A stretch of 60,425 nt of DNA, taken from contig NZ_JAHHIU010000017.1 of the NCBI RefSeq assembly GCF_024539815.1, positions 1-60,425 of the forward strand. Direction: 5' to 3'. The first letter of the stretch is position 1. The number at the start of each line of letters is the position of its first letter. The position numbers were made by a program, and so were the translations under genes. Positions 25,665-34,901 of this stretch are shown one piece after another. The notes below the pieces were generated by a model. The model was given only the letters and a program-made list of their open reading frames with translations. It had not been told where the DNA came from and ran no database searches. The stretch comes from Streptomyces hayashii (lineage in GTDB: Bacteria; Actinomycetota; Actinomycetes; Streptomycetales; Streptomycetaceae).

Positions 25665-27496
25665 GCGGGTTCTCCTTCATCGTGTACGGCGGGAGCCCCT
25701 GCGGACACCCAGAAGCGGATGCTCTCCACGAGCACCACCAGGGCGACGGCCACGGCGAGCGCCGTGAGCGCGACCTCGAACTGCGAAGCGGTGAGCAGCG
25801 CGGCCAGCACGGCCACGAGCAGCGTCCGCCCTTCCTGCCCCCCGACTGCGCGCACCAGCCAGGCCGGCGGCGCTCCGGCGTTGCCGCGGATGCGGTACAC
25901 CGTGTCGTAGTGATGGTAGGCGACGGCGGCCACCAGGCCGAAAGCCGCGGGAAGCGCCGCTCCGCCCCCGGTCTTCGCCGCGAGGATGAGGACCGTGCAG
26001 TACTCGCCGGCCCGGAAGAACGGCGGGATCAGCCAGTCGAGGGCGCCCTTGAGGGGATGGGAGAGCGCTTCGGCGGACAGTGCGACGTAGACCAGGGCCG
26101 CCAGGACCAGCCACCAGCTCGCTCCCCAGGCCCAGGCGCCGGCCGTCATCAGGACGACGCCGACGGCCGCGGCGAGGGGGGCCGTCCGGCGGGGCCTGCC
26201 CGGCGCGAGGCGGATCAGGGGTTCGGCCAGCGGGCCGGTGTCCGCGAGGTCGGCCAGCGCCTGCGCCGCGCGGTCGGTGCGCCGGGCCTTGCGGGTGAGC
26301 GAGCGCAGCACCCGCCCGGCCGTGGTGTAGGTCGCCGCGAAGGCGCAGCCGATCAGCAGCGCGTAGAAGGTGATGCGCGGAGTCGTCGCGGCGGTGAGCA
26401 CGGCGATCATGGCCCATCGTTCGCCGATGGGCAGCACTATCATCCGCCGCACCCAGACCGTCCAGCCGACGCTGTCGAGCTTGTCGGAGAGGGCGGCGGT
26501 GGGGCTGGTGTTGGCGGTGGCGTCGTGGTTGGCCTCGTTGAAGGAGAAGTCCACGACGTGCCGGCAGGTCTGAAGGATCATCGCGCCCAGCGCGAGCGCC
26601 CATACGTCGTCGCTGCCGCCGCCGCGGGACGCGCCGAGCGCGAGGCCGGCGTAGTAGGCGTACTCCTTGGCCCGGTCGAAGGTGGCGTCGAGCCAGGCGC
26701 CGAGCGTGGAGTACTGCAGGGAGTAGCGGGCGAGCTGGCCGTCGGTGCAGTCCAGCACGAAGGACGCGATGAGCAGGACGCCGGCCGCGACGAACCCGGG
26801 CCGGGTGCCGGTGGCCGCGCAGGCCGCCGCGATCAGCGCGGTGATCAGCGAGGCGGTGGTGACCTGGTTCGGGGTGAGGCCGCGGCGGGCGCACCAGCGG
26901 GCGAGGTAGCGCGAGTACGGGCTGATGAAGTGGGTGGTGAAGAAGCCGTCGCGGGCCTTGACCGCCGACTTCAGGCGGACGGCCTCGTCGTCCACCGCGG
27001 CGACGGCCTGGCGTGCCTCGTTGCGGGCCTGCGGGTCGGCGGGGACCTCGGCGACCAGGCTGCCCAGCTCGGGGCGGTGCACGTCGGCCCCGTCGGCGTC
27101 GAGGGAGGCGACGATGCGGTCGGCGAGGCTGTCGACGTCTTCGACGCTCGACGCGGCTCGTGTGGAGGCGCCGACGGGTGCGCCGCCGCCCGAGGCGGAG
27201 TTCTCCCGCGCCATCGCGCGGGTCAGGGCCTGGCGGCCGGCCGGCTGCGCCGTCACCGCGCCCGGGATCGCGGCGAGCGCGAAACGGGGGTCGGTGAGAC
27301 CGAGGCGCAGCGCGTGTCCGTGGCCCACGAAGCGGGCGTCCACGACGGCGACGCGCTCGTCGCCGGGGACGCCGGCGAGGAGGGTCTCGGCGTCACCGGC
27401 GTCGGAGGCGGTCCGGACGTCGAAGCCGAGCGACCGCAGATCGCCCTCGATCGACGATCCGGGGACCGGCGAGCCGGTGAGGATGGCGGTCGACAA
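25661..27496 (-). CDS. Large CDP-alcohol phosphotransferase with extra N- and C-terminal domains (DUF5941-like)
   Basis: The product is 611 residues. Residues 1-175 form a soluble domain (MSTAILTGSPVPGSSIEGD, then VDARFVGHGHALRLGL) that could be a degenerate NTP-transferase-like module. Residues 180-400 hold a CDP-alcohol phosphotransferase with full motif: D249, D252-G253, A256-R257, G266, D270 and D274. ARDGFFTTHFISPYSRYLAR before RRGLTPNQVT resembles the linker of archaeal IPCT-DIPPS enzymes. Residues 410-600 are hydrophobic helices (DUF5941-like). It is the first gene of the operon and overlaps the next gene by 4 bases. Its likely reaction is CDP-polyol plus polyol phosphate or lipid acceptor. 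Confidence 0.8.
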   Translation of the reverse strand: MSTAILTGSPVPGSSIEGDLRSLGFDVRTASDAGDAETLLAGVPGDERVAVVDARFVGHGHALRLGLTDPRFALAAIPGAVTAQPAGRQALTRAMARENSASGGGAPVGASTRAASSVEDVDSLADRIVASLDADGADVHRPELGSLVAEVPADPQARNEARQAVAAVDDEAVRLKSAVKARDGFFTTHFISPYSRYLARWCARRGLTPNQVTTASLITALIAAACAATGTRPGFVAAGVLLIASFVLDCTDGQLARYSLQYSTLGAWLDATFDRAKEYAYYAGLALGASRGGGSDDVWALALGAMILQTCRHVVDFSFNEANHDATANTSPTAALSDKLDSVGWTVWVRRMIVLPIGERWAMIAVLTAATTPRITFYALLIGCAFAATYTTAGRVLRSLTRKARRTDRAAQALADLADTGPLAEPLIRLAPGRPRRTAPLAAAVGVVLMTAGAWAWGASWWLVLAALVYVALSAEALSHPLKGALDWLIPPFFRAGEYCTVLILAAKTGGGAALPAAFGLVAAVAYHHYDTVYRIRGNAGAPPAWLVRAVGGQEGRTLLVAVLAALLTASQFEVALTALAVAVALVVLVESIRFWVSAGAPAVHDEGEPA

Positions 27497-27848
27497 GCGA
27501 ACTCACTCCCTGGTCCGGCGCGTGCACGCCGGTCATGTACACAATGGGGGGCGCCCCTTGGCCGCACCGGAGGTCTCGCCGGTGGCCGCGCCAGGCGGGC
27601 GGCATGTCGGCAGAGGCTATCGGATGCCGCCAGGGCCGTGTTCACCACCCGTTCGGGCCAGGTCGGCCCGGCCCGACGACCCGGCCGACGGCCCGGTTCG
27701 AACCCGGCTTGAACCGGCCTTTGCCGAGATCATCATCGGTGATCGGCGGCCCGGCGGACAAACCGTGGCGCGCAGAGCGGGCATCGCCGACATCACGGAC
27801 ACCGGCCGCCGCGACGGGTTCCCCACATGTCGGCATAGGGTCTCAGGC
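27497..27848. other. Divergent intergenic region with inverted repeat
   Basis: This 352-base gap separates the CDP-alcohol operon (minus) from galE (plus), so it should carry both promoters. I see an inverted repeat CCGGTTC-N11-GAACCGG at 27693-27717 and a shorter one, GATCA-N7-TGATC, near 27729. No clear -35/-10 pair stands out on either strand. I see no gene in it. Confidence 0.45.
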
Positions 27849-28817
27849 ATGACGTGGCTGATCACCGGCGGAGCCGGATACATAGGGGCGCATGTGGCAC
27901 GGGCCATGACCGGGGCCGGGGAGCGCGTCGTCGTGCTGGACGATCTCTCCACGGGATCGGCCGCGCGGCTCGGGGCGGACGTCTCGCTGGTGCGGGGCTC
28001 GGCCCTCGACGTCGGCCTGGTCGAGCGGGTCCTCGCCGAGCACGCCGTGACCGGCGTGGTGCACCTGGCCGCGCACAAGCAGGTCGGCGAGTCGGTGGCG
28101 CGGCCCACCCGCTACTACCGCGACAACGTCGGCGGTCTGGCCGCCCTGCTCGACGCGGTCGCCGGGGCCGGCGTCCGGCGGTTCCTGTTCTCCTCCTCCG
28201 CGGCCGTGTACGGCAACCCGGACGTGGACCTCATCACGGAGGAGACCCCGTGCGCGCCGGTGAACCCGTACGGCGAGACCAAGCTGGCCGGCGAGTGGCT
28301 GGTGCGGGCCGCCGGGCAGGCGCACGGCATCGCGACGACGTGTCTGCGCTACTTCAACGTGGCCGGGGCCATGGCGCCCGAGCTCGCCGACACGGGTGTC
28401 TTCAACATCATCCCGATGGTCTTCGACCGGCTCACCCGGGACGAGGCCCCGCGGATCTTCGGCACGGACTACGACACACCGGACGGCACCTGTGTCCGGG
28501 ACTACATCCACGTCGCCGATCTGGCGGAGGCGCACCTCGCGGCGGTCCGGCGGCTGTCCGCGCCGGACACGGCGGGCGATCTCACGGTGAACATCGGCCG
28601 GAGCGAGGGCGTGTCGGTGCGCGAACTGGTCACGCTCATCGGCGAGGTCACGGGCGACACCCGGCCCGCGGTGGTCGAGGGCCGCAGGCCGGGGGACGCC
28701 CCGCGCGCGGTGGCCTCGGCGGAGCTCGCGGCCCGGGAGCTGGGATGGACGGCCCGAAGGGGCATGCGCGAGATGGTGGACTCGGCCTGGCGGGGCTGGC
28801 AGCTGCACCACTCGTGA
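27849..28817 (+). CDS. galE: UDP-glucose 4-epimerase family NAD-dependent epimerase
   Basis: The ATG at 27849 gives 322 residues of the extended SDR family. The NAD motif is ITGGAGYIGAHV at 5-16, the HLAAHKQVGESV stretch is typical of GalE, and the catalytic tyrosine and lysine are in NPYGETKLAGEW. FSSSAAVYG supplies the catalytic serine. LRYFNVAGA and DGTCVRDYIHVADLAEAH are GalE substrate-site landmarks. It would interconvert UDP-glucose and UDP-galactose. It faces away from the GT2/CDP-alcohol operon and may feed it with UDP-galactose, but that is inference. A perfect hairpin terminator follows at 28832-28870. Confidence 0.92.
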   Translation: MTWLITGGAGYIGAHVARAMTGAGERVVVLDDLSTGSAARLGADVSLVRGSALDVGLVERVLAEHAVTGVVHLAAHKQVGESVARPTRYYRDNVGGLAALLDAVAGAGVRRFLFSSSAAVYGNPDVDLITEETPCAPVNPYGETKLAGEWLVRAAGQAHGIATTCLRYFNVAGAMAPELADTGVFNIIPMVFDRLTRDEAPRIFGTDYDTPDGTCVRDYIHVADLAEAHLAAVRRLSAPDTAGDLTVNIGRSEGVSVRELVTLIGEVTGDTRPAVVEGRRPGDAPRAVASAELAARELGWTARRGMREMVDSAWRGWQLHHS

Positions 28818-28831
28818 GACCGGGAGTGAGG

Positions 28832-28870
28832 GTGCCCTGACCTGCGCTTCGTTTGCGCAGGTCAGGGCAC
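28832..28870 (+). terminator. Perfect 16-bp hairpin terminator after galE
   Basis: GTGCCCTGACCTGCGC pairs with its exact complement GCGCAGGTCAGGGCAC around a 7-base TTCGTTT loop, 15 bases past the galE stop. The absence of a U tract is usual in Streptomyces. It separates galE from the transporter gene. Confidence 0.85.
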
Positions 28871-28968
28871 ATGACAACGGTGTTCAGTGCCGCGTTGCCG
28901 GATACCCCCCACCCGTAGTTGACTGTGGTCCCGGGCGGGACACGACCGATCACGAAGGGGCGGCTTCC

Positions 28969-29910
28969 ATGGGGGCTGGGCACGACCACGGCCACACCCA
29001 CGCGCACGTGCCGACCACCGGCACGGCCGCGGCGGCGTACCGCGGCAGGCTGCGGGTCGCACTGTCGATCACGCTCGGCGTCATGGTGGTCGAGATCGTC
29101 GGCGGGCTGCTCGCCGACTCCCTCGCGCTGATCGCCGACGCCGCGCACATGGCGACGGACGCGCTGGGCCTGGGCATGGCGCTGCTCGCCATCCACTTCG
29201 CCAACCGGCCGCCGAGCGCCAACCGCACCTTCGGGCTGGCCCGCGCGGAGATCCTCGCCGCCCTCGCCAACTGTCTGCTCCTGCTCGGGGTGGGCGGGTA
29301 CGTGCTGTTCGAGGCGGTCCAGCGGTTCCTCACCCCGGCCCCCACCGAGGCCGGGCTGATGATCTGGTTCGGCGTGGTCGGCCTGGTCGCGAACATGATC
29401 TCGCTCACCCTGCTGATGCGCGGCCAGGCCGAGAGCCTGAACGTGCGCGGGGCGTTCCTGGAGGTGGCCGCCGACGCGCTCGGCTCGGTGGCGGTGATCG
29501 TCTCCGCGGCGGTGATCCTGACCACCGGCTGGCAGACCGCGGACCCGATCGCGTCGCTCGCCATCGGCCTGATGATCGTGCCGCGGACCGTGAAGCTGCT
29601 GCGCGAGACGCTCGACGTGCTGCTGGAGTCGGCCCCCAAGGACGTCGACATGGCGGAGGTGCGGTCCCACATCCTGGCCCTGGACGGGGTGCAGGACGTC
29701 CACGACCTGCACGCCTGGACGATCACCTCGGGGATGCCCGTGCTGTCGGCGCACGTCGTGGTGGCCTCGGACGCGCTCAACGCGATCGGCCACGAGAAGA
29801 TGCTGCACGAGCTCCAGGGCTGCCTGGGCGACCACTTCGACGTCGAGCACTGCACCTTCCAGCTGGAGCCCGTCGGACACGCGGAACACGAGGCGCGGCT
29901 CTGTCACTGA
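28969..29910 (+). CDS. Cation diffusion facilitator family metal efflux transporter
   Basis: The product is 313 residues. The His-rich N-terminus (GHDHGHTHAHVP) is a metal-loading segment. Six helices follow; the metal site of the family is seen in LIADAAHMATDALG (HxxxD, TM2) and FLEVAADALGSVAV (TM5, here AADAxG in place of the more usual HxxxD start). The C-terminal cytoplasmic domain has VQDVHDLHAWTITSG and VEHCTFQLE, both typical of CzcD/ZitB. It likely exports Zn, Co or similar ions by proton antiport. Start at 28969 follows AAGGGG. Confidence 0.92.
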   Translation: MGAGHDHGHTHAHVPTTGTAAAAYRGRLRVALSITLGVMVVEIVGGLLADSLALIADAAHMATDALGLGMALLAIHFANRPPSANRTFGLARAEILAALANCLLLLGVGGYVLFEAVQRFLTPAPTEAGLMIWFGVVGLVANMISLTLLMRGQAESLNVRGAFLEVAADALGSVAVIVSAAVILTTGWQTADPIASLAIGLMIVPRTVKLLRETLDVLLESAPKDVDMAEVRSHILALDGVQDVHDLHAWTITSGMPVLSAHVVVASDALNAIGHEKMLHELQGCLGDHFDVEHCTFQLEPVGHAEHEARLCH

Positions 29911-30100
29911 GCGTGCGAGGGCTCTCCGTGCGGCGTAACCGCACAGACGTTCCGGACGGTTCCCCGCCCACGGCGCCGGGCAAGATCAGCTACCGGGTCT
30001 CCTGCCGCGCGCGGGACATGCGCGCATTCGCGCGAAGTGCCGGGAGTGCCGGACGCGTACGGCAGACTGGGGACGCGAGGACCGATGCTTAAGGATGGGT

Positions 30101-30694
30101 ATGCCGATCACACCTGCCACCGCGACACACAACTCGTCGAACGGGACCGCTGACGCGATCTTGCTGGAGCTGGTCGACGAGGACGGCGTCACGATCGGCA
30201 CCGCGGAGAAGCTCGCCGCCCATCAGCCGCCGGGGCAGCTGCACCGCGCGTTCTCGGTGTTCCTCTTCGACGAGCGGGGCAGGCTGCTGCTTCAGCAGCG
30301 GGCGCTCGGCAAGTACCACTCCCCCGGCGTGTGGTCGAACACCTGCTGCGGCCATCCCTATCCGGGCGAGGCGCCGTTCGCGGCGGCCGCGCGGCGCACG
30401 TTCGAGGAACTCGGCGTCTCCCCGTCGTTGCTCGCCGAGGCCGGCACGGTCCGCTACAACCACCCGGACCCGGATTCCGGCCTGGTGGAGCAGGAGTACA
30501 ACCACCTGTTCGTCGGGCTGGTGCAGGCGCCGCTGCGGCCGGACGCGCACGAGGTCGGCGACACGGCCTATGTGACGCCCGCCGAGCTGGCCGAGCGGCA
30601 CGCCGAGGCGCCGTTCTCCTCCTGGTTCATGACGGTGCTGGACGCCGCGCGGCCGGCGGTCAGGGAGCTGACGGGCCCTTCGGCCGGCTGGTGA
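30101..30694 (+). CDS. idi: Isopentenyl-diphosphate delta-isomerase, type 1
   Basis: I chose the ATG at 30101 (AAGGA 5 bases upstream) over one two codons earlier; 197 residues. It is a Nudix-fold type 1 IDI. The active-site cysteine is in WSNTCCGHPYPGE and the catalytic glutamate in EQEYNHLFVG. The RRTFEELGV Nudix-like helix and metal-binding HRAFSVFLFD region are also seen. It interconverts IPP and DMAPP. It lies about 9 kb from the hopanoid operon on the opposite strand, and with dxs and ispG supplies isoprenoid precursors. Confidence 0.95.
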   Translation: MPITPATATHNSSNGTADAILLELVDEDGVTIGTAEKLAAHQPPGQLHRAFSVFLFDERGRLLLQQRALGKYHSPGVWSNTCCGHPYPGEAPFAAAARRTFEELGVSPSLLAEAGTVRYNHPDPDSGLVEQEYNHLFVGLVQAPLRPDAHEVGDTAYVTPAELAERHAEAPFSSWFMTVLDAARPAVRELTGPSAGW

Positions 30695-30697
30695 CGT

Positions 30698-31216
30698 TCA
30701 GGGCAGCCTGACCGGCTTGAGCGGCAGGGCGGCCCAGATCACCTTGCCGCCGCTCGCGGTGTGCTCGACGTCGCACGCCCCGCCCGCCTCCCTGGTGATC
30801 TCCCGGACCAGAAGCAGTCCGCGGCCGCCCGTGCGGCCGTGGTCGGTCTCCAGGGCGGTCGGGCGGTAGGGGTGGCTGTCCTCGACGGAGACCCGCACCC
30901 ACTCGGCGCCGACGGCGATCTCCACCGCGAGCGTCGGCGACAGCACGGCCGCGTGCCGGACGGCGTTGGTCACCAGTTCGGAGACGATCAGCAGGAGCCC
31001 CTGGGCCAGGTCGTCCGGGATCGGCACGCCCTGGCGGTACAGCAGGTCCCGCACGGCGTGCCGCGCCTGCGGGACCGAGGCGTCCACGGCGGCCGCGGTG
31101 AACCGCCACACGCCTTCGTAGGGCAGCGGTCGCGGTCCGGCCTCCGCAAGGGGTTCGGAAGGTGCGGCCGGCCCGCCCGCTGGGCGCGGGTCGGGCCCCC
31201 GCCCGTGATCGTCCAT
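30698..31216 (-). CDS. HATPase_c_2 anti-sigma-like ATP-binding protein
   Basis: I take the ATG at 31216 (172 residues); an in-frame GTG at 31252 adds 12 codons, and neither start has a strong ribosome site. After a Pro/Gly-rich 35-residue N-terminus the single domain is an RsbW/SpoIIAB-type GHKL ATPase: N box ELVTNAVRHA near 95, then VEDSHPYRP and G box GGRGLLLVREI. Streptomyces has dozens of such proteins; they bind anti-anti-sigma partners or kinases' targets. No sigma or anti-anti-sigma gene is adjacent. It converges on idi with only 3 bases between the stops. The 319-base region 31217-31535 upstream holds promoters and no gene. Confidence 0.85.
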   Translation of the reverse strand: MDDHGRGPDPRPAGGPAAPSEPLAEAGPRPLPYEGVWRFTAAAVDASVPQARHAVRDLLYRQGVPIPDDLAQGLLLIVSELVTNAVRHAAVLSPTLAVEIAVGAEWVRVSVEDSHPYRPTALETDHGRTGGRGLLLVREITREAGGACDVEHTASGGKVIWAALPLKPVRLP

Positions 31217-31523
31217 CGTCCGGTCGCCGCCCTCGCGCTCGATTGTCACCACACGTCGAGTGTGGGAACGAGACGCTCCCCTCCGGATGACTGAACAGAA
31301 GTCAGCGGTTAATGAGCGTTTCCGACCCCATCAGAAGGACACCGTCGAGCGCAGGACCGTTTCTGTCGCGTCTGCGCGCCCTTCGCGCACTCTTCGGGTT
31401 GTACGGGTTCGACGACGCGGCTCCTCCCTTTTGGCCCCTTTGCCGCACCGCCCGCCTCGCACCGCCCGGCTGCCGTCGCCCGCCTCGCGCCGACCGCCTC
31501 TTCGCCGCCGGAAGCCGGGTGGT

Positions 31524-31529
31524 TAGCAT
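31524..31529 (+). promoter_or_regulatory. -10 box of a leaderless crotonase-family gene
   Basis: TAGCAT ends 7 bases before the ATG at 31536, which places the transcript start on the A of the start codon. No ribosome binding site lies in between. The -35 is weak. Confidence 0.5.
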
Positions 31530-31535
31530 CCGGGC

Positions 31536-32285
31536 ATGGAGCCCGAACTGCTGCACGGCGTCACCGACCAGGTCGCCACCGTCGTCCTGCACCATCCCGC
31601 GAAGCGCAACGCCATGACGGCGGCGATGTGGGCGGCGCTGCCCCCGCTGCTGGACTCCCTGGCCGCCGACCCCGGCGTACGGGCGCTGGTGCTGACCGGC
31701 GCGGGCGGCACCTTCTGCGCCGGGGCCGACATCTCCACGCTCCAGGGGTCGTCACAGGAGGCCCAGACGCTGGCGGTACGCGCCGAGGACGCCCTGGCGG
31801 CGTTCCCCAAGCCGACGCTGGCCGCCGTCCGGGGGCACTGCGTGGGCGGCGGCGCCCAGCTCGCCGCCGCCTGCGACCTGCGGTTCGCCGAGGAGGGCGC
31901 GTTGTTCGGGGTGACGCCGGCGAAACTCGGCATCGTCTACCCGTCCTCCGCCACCCGGCGGCTGGTGTCCCTGGTGGGCCCGGCCACCGCCAAGTACCTG
32001 TTGTTCTCCGGCGAGTTGATCGACGCCGAACGGGCGCTGCGCACCGGACTGATCGACGAGGCGCTGCCCGCCGACGAACTCGACGACCGCGTGGAGGAGT
32101 TCACGCGCGTCCTGGTGTCCCGCTCGCAGCTGACGCAGGCCGCCGCCAAGGAGTTCGCCGACGGCCGCACGGACCGGGACGCCCACTGGAACGCGCAGGC
32201 CCGGGGCGCCGGCGACACGGCGGAGGGCGTCGCCGCGTTCCTGGAGCGCAGGGAGCCGCGCTTCGCCTGGTCCGCGTCCGGGTGA
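31536..32285 (+). CDS. Enoyl-CoA hydratase/isomerase family protein
   Basis: The product is 249 residues of the crotonase fold. The CoA-binding and oxyanion segments are LHHPAKRNAMTAAMW (20-34), GTFCAGADIS (57-66) and RGHCVGGGAQLAAACDLRFA (103-122). The usual first catalytic Glu position in G-GGAQLA is Gln-Leu rather than clearly Glu, so it may be an isomerase or a divergent member rather than a hydratase. A TAGCAT -10 box at 31524-31529 ends 7 bases before the ATG, so the mRNA is probably leaderless. Tex follows 130 bases downstream. Confidence 0.85.
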   Translation: MEPELLHGVTDQVATVVLHHPAKRNAMTAAMWAALPPLLDSLAADPGVRALVLTGAGGTFCAGADISTLQGSSQEAQTLAVRAEDALAAFPKPTLAAVRGHCVGGGAQLAAACDLRFAEEGALFGVTPAKLGIVYPSSATRRLVSLVGPATAKYLLFSGELIDAERALRTGLIDEALPADELDDRVEEFTRVLVSRSQLTQAAAKEFADGRTDRDAHWNAQARGAGDTAEGVAAFLERREPRFAWSASG

Positions 32286-32414
32286 ACCGCCGGCGACGGC
32301 GGACGGCCTCCGCGCGGCGGAACCCCGGCACGGCGACCGCGCCCTGATCCCCGGGTGTCGGCGCCACCTGCCACAATTGCCGCGCAACCTCAGTGGAGAA
32401 GGCGGTACGGGATC

Positions 32415-34826
32415 GTGACGACACCCGGGTCCATCGAAGCAGGATCCATCGAAGGCAGGATCGCCGAAGAACTCGGCGTACGGGAACGGCAGGTCAAGGC
32501 CGCCGTGGAGCTGCTCGACGGCGGCTCGACGGTGCCCTTCATCGCTCGTTACCGCAAGGAAGCGACCGAGATGCTCGACGACGCGCAGCTGCGCACGCTG
32601 GAGGAGCGGCTGCGCTATCTGCGGGAGCTGGAGGAGCGGCGGGCGGCGATCCTGGAGTCGGTGCGCGAGCAGGGCAAGCTCACCGACGCGCTGGAGGCGC
32701 AGATCCGGGGCGCCGAGACCAAGGCGCGGCTGGAGGACGTCTACCTGCCGTACAAGCCCAAGCGGCGCACCAAGGCGCAGATCGCGCGCGAGGCGGGCCT
32801 CGAACCGCTGGCGCAGGGGCTGCTCGGCGATCCCTCGGTCGATCCGCTCGCGGCGGCCGCCGCCTTCGTCGACGCCGACAAGGGCGTCGCCGACGCACAG
32901 GCTGCCCTGGACGGCGCGCGGGCGATCCTGACCGAGCGGTTCTCGGAGGACGCAGACCTGATCGGCGAGCTGCGCGAGCGCATGTGGGGGCGCGGCCGGC
33001 TGGCCGCGAAGGTGCGCGACGGCAAGGAGGAGGCGGGCGCGAAGTTCGCCGACTACTTCGACTTCGCGGAGCCGTTCACCGCGCTGCCCTCGCACCGGAT
33101 CCTCGCCATGCTGCGCGGTGAGAAGGAGGACGTCCTCGACCTCGTCCTGGAGCCGGAGGAGCCCTCCGAGCAGCCCGGCCCCTCCTCCTACGAGGGCATC
33201 GTCGCCGGCCGTTTCGGCATCGCCGACCGCGGCCGCCCGGGCGACAAGTGGCTGACCGACACGGTCCGCTGGGCCTGGCGCACCCGCATCCTCGTGCACC
33301 TCGGCATCGACCTGCGGCTGCGCCTGCGGACGGCCGCCGAGGACGAGGCCGTGAACGTCTTCGCCGCCAACCTGCGCGACCTGCTGCTCGCCGCCCCGGC
33401 CGGCACGCGCGCGACGCTGGGCCTGGACCCGGGCTTCCGCACGGGCGTGAAGGTCGCCGTCGTCGACGCGACCGGCAAGGTCGTCGCCACGGACGTGATT
33501 CACCCGCACGTCCCGGCGAACAGGTGGGACGAGGCGATCGCCAAGCTGGCGCGGCTGGCCGCGGAGCACGCGGTCGACCTGATCGCCATCGGCAACGGCA
33601 CGGCGTCCCGCGAGACCGACCGGCTCGCCGCCGAGCTGATCGCCAGGCACCCGGAGCTGCAGCTCACCAAGGTGATGGTGTCCGAGGCCGGCGCCTCCGT
33701 GTACTCGGCCTCCGCGTTCGCCTCGCAGGAACTGCCGGACATGGACGTCTCGCTGCGCGGCGCCGTGTCGATCGCGCGCCGGTTGCAGGACCCGCTCGCC
33801 GAGCTGGTGAAGATCGACCCGAAGTCGATCGGCGTCGGCCAGTACCAGCACGACCTGTCCGAGGTGAAGCTGTCGCGTTCGCTGGACGCGGTGGTCGAGG
33901 ACTGCGTGAACGGCGTGGGCGTCGACGTCAACACGGCCTCCGCGCCCCTGCTCGCCCGGGTCTCCGGCATCACGTCCGGCCTGGCGGAGAACATCGTGGC
34001 GCACCGGGACGCCAACGGGCCGTTCACCTCCCGCACCGAGCTGAAGAAGGTGCCGCGGCTCGGCCCCAAGGCCTACGAGCAGTGTGCGGGCTTCCTGCGC
34101 ATCCGCGGCGGCTCCGACCCGCTGGACGCCTCCAGCGTGCACCCGGAGGCCTACCCGGTGGTGCGGCGCATGGTGAAGACCTCCGGGCAGGAGGTGGCGT
34201 CGCTGGTGGGCAACACGGCGGTGCTGCGCTCGCTGCGGCCGACGGACTTCGTGGACGAGACGTTCGGTCTGCCGACCGTCACCGACATCCTCAAGGAGCT
34301 GGAGAAGCCCGGGCGCGACCCGCGGCCCGCGTTCAAGACGGCCGTCTTCAAGGAGGGCGTGGAGAAGATCTCCGACCTGGCCCCCGGGATGGTCCTGGAG
34401 GGCGTCGTCACCAACGTGGCGGCCTTCGGCGCGTTCATCGACGTCGGCGTCCACCAGGACGGTCTGGCGCACGTCTCGGCGCTGTCGAAGACGTTCGTCA
34501 AGGACCCCCGCGAGGTCGTCAAGCCCGGTGACATCGTCAAGGTGAAGGTCCTCGACGTGGACATCCCGCGCAAGCGGATCTCCCTGACGCTGCGGCTGGA
34601 CGACGAGGCGGCCGCGCCGGGCGAGCAGGGCCGGCCCTCCGGCGGCGGACGGCAGCAGCGCGGCGGCGGCGGGGACCGTCCGCCCCCGCAGCGCCGGGGA
34701 CAGCAGCAGGGCGGCGGGCAGCGCGGCGGCGGCTCGCGGCAGGCTGCGGCGCCGCCGGCGAACAGCGCGATGGCCGACGCGCTGCGCAAGGCGGGCCTGC
34801 TCGACCCGAAGAAGGGCCGGGGCTGA
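32415..34826 (+). CDS. tex: Tex-family RNA-binding transcription accessory protein
   Basis: The GTG at 32415 gives 803 residues, the usual size. Domains in order: N-terminal helix-turn-helix ([20 protein letters not shown]), the [14 protein letters not shown] signature near 40, a YqgF/RNase H-like domain ([19 protein letters not shown]), a helix-hairpin-helix segment ([18 protein letters not shown]) and a C-terminal S1 domain ([20 protein letters not shown]). The last 75 residues are a Gly/Gln/Arg-rich low-complexity tail ending LDPKKGRG, typical of actinobacterial Tex. The family binds RNA and affects transcription or translation of stress genes. The start is not firmly fixed; GAGAAGG is 15-16 bases away. 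Confidence 0.93.
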   Translation: MTTPGSIEAGSIEGRIAEELGVRERQVKAAVELLDGGSTVPFIARYRKEATEMLDDAQLRTLEERLRYLRELEERRAAILESVREQGKLTDALEAQIRGAETKARLEDVYLPYKPKRRTKAQIAREAGLEPLAQGLLGDPSVDPLAAAAAFVDADKGVADAQAALDGARAILTERFSEDADLIGELRERMWGRGRLAAKVRDGKEEAGAKFADYFDFAEPFTALPSHRILAMLRGEKEDVLDLVLEPEEPSEQPGPSSYEGIVAGRFGIADRGRPGDKWLTDTVRWAWRTRILVHLGIDLRLRLRTAAEDEAVNVFAANLRDLLLAAPAGTRATLGLDPGFRTGVKVAVVDATGKVVATDVIHPHVPANRWDEAIAKLARLAAEHAVDLIAIGNGTASRETDRLAAELIARHPELQLTKVMVSEAGASVYSASAFASQELPDMDVSLRGAVSIARRLQDPLAELVKIDPKSIGVGQYQHDLSEVKLSRSLDAVVEDCVNGVGVDVNTASAPLLARVSGITSGLAENIVAHRDANGPFTSRTELKKVPRLGPKAYEQCAGFLRIRGGSDPLDASSVHPEAYPVVRRMVKTSGQEVASLVGNTAVLRSLRPTDFVDETFGLPTVTDILKELEKPGRDPRPAFKTAVFKEGVEKISDLAPGMVLEGVVTNVAAFGAFIDVGVHQDGLAHVSALSKTFVKDPREVVKPGDIVKVKVLDVDIPRKRISLTLRLDDEAAAPGEQGRPSGGGRQQRGGGGDRPPPQRRGQQQGGGQRGGGSRQAAAPPANSAMADALRKAGLLDPKKGRG

Positions 34827-34842
34827 GCACACGGTGCCCCAG

Positions 34843-34887
34843 AGCGGCCCGGGCCCGCGGCGCGCACGCGCCGTGGCCCGGGCCGCT
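34843..34887 (+). terminator. Large GC hairpin after tex
   Basis: AGCGGCCCGGGCC...GGCGCG pairs with CGCGCC...GGCCCGGGCCGCT over about 20 bp with one mismatch and a bulge. It begins 16 bases after the tex stop and ends just before the -10 of the next gene. Confidence 0.8.
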
Positions 34888-34889
34888 CG

Positions 34890-34895
34890 TACAGT
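34890..34895 (+). promoter_or_regulatory. -10 box of the leaderless glycolipid-binding-like gene
   Basis: TACAGT ends 7 bases before the ATG at 34902, so transcription should begin at the start codon. There is no ribosome binding site between. The upstream hairpin occupies the -35 position, so any -35 is poor. Confidence 0.5.
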
Positions 34896-34901
34896 GACCG
34901 T

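Noticed and set aside
27693..27706. GGTTCGAACC resembling a tRNA T-loop
   Set aside because: No acceptor, D or anticodon arms can be drawn around it. It is better seen as part of the CCGGTTC/GAACCGG inverted repeat.
31752..34832. A 1026-codon frame on the minus strand through tex and the crotonase gene
   Set aside because: It mirrors tex codons and shows no recognisable fold. tex has all its domains on the plus strand.
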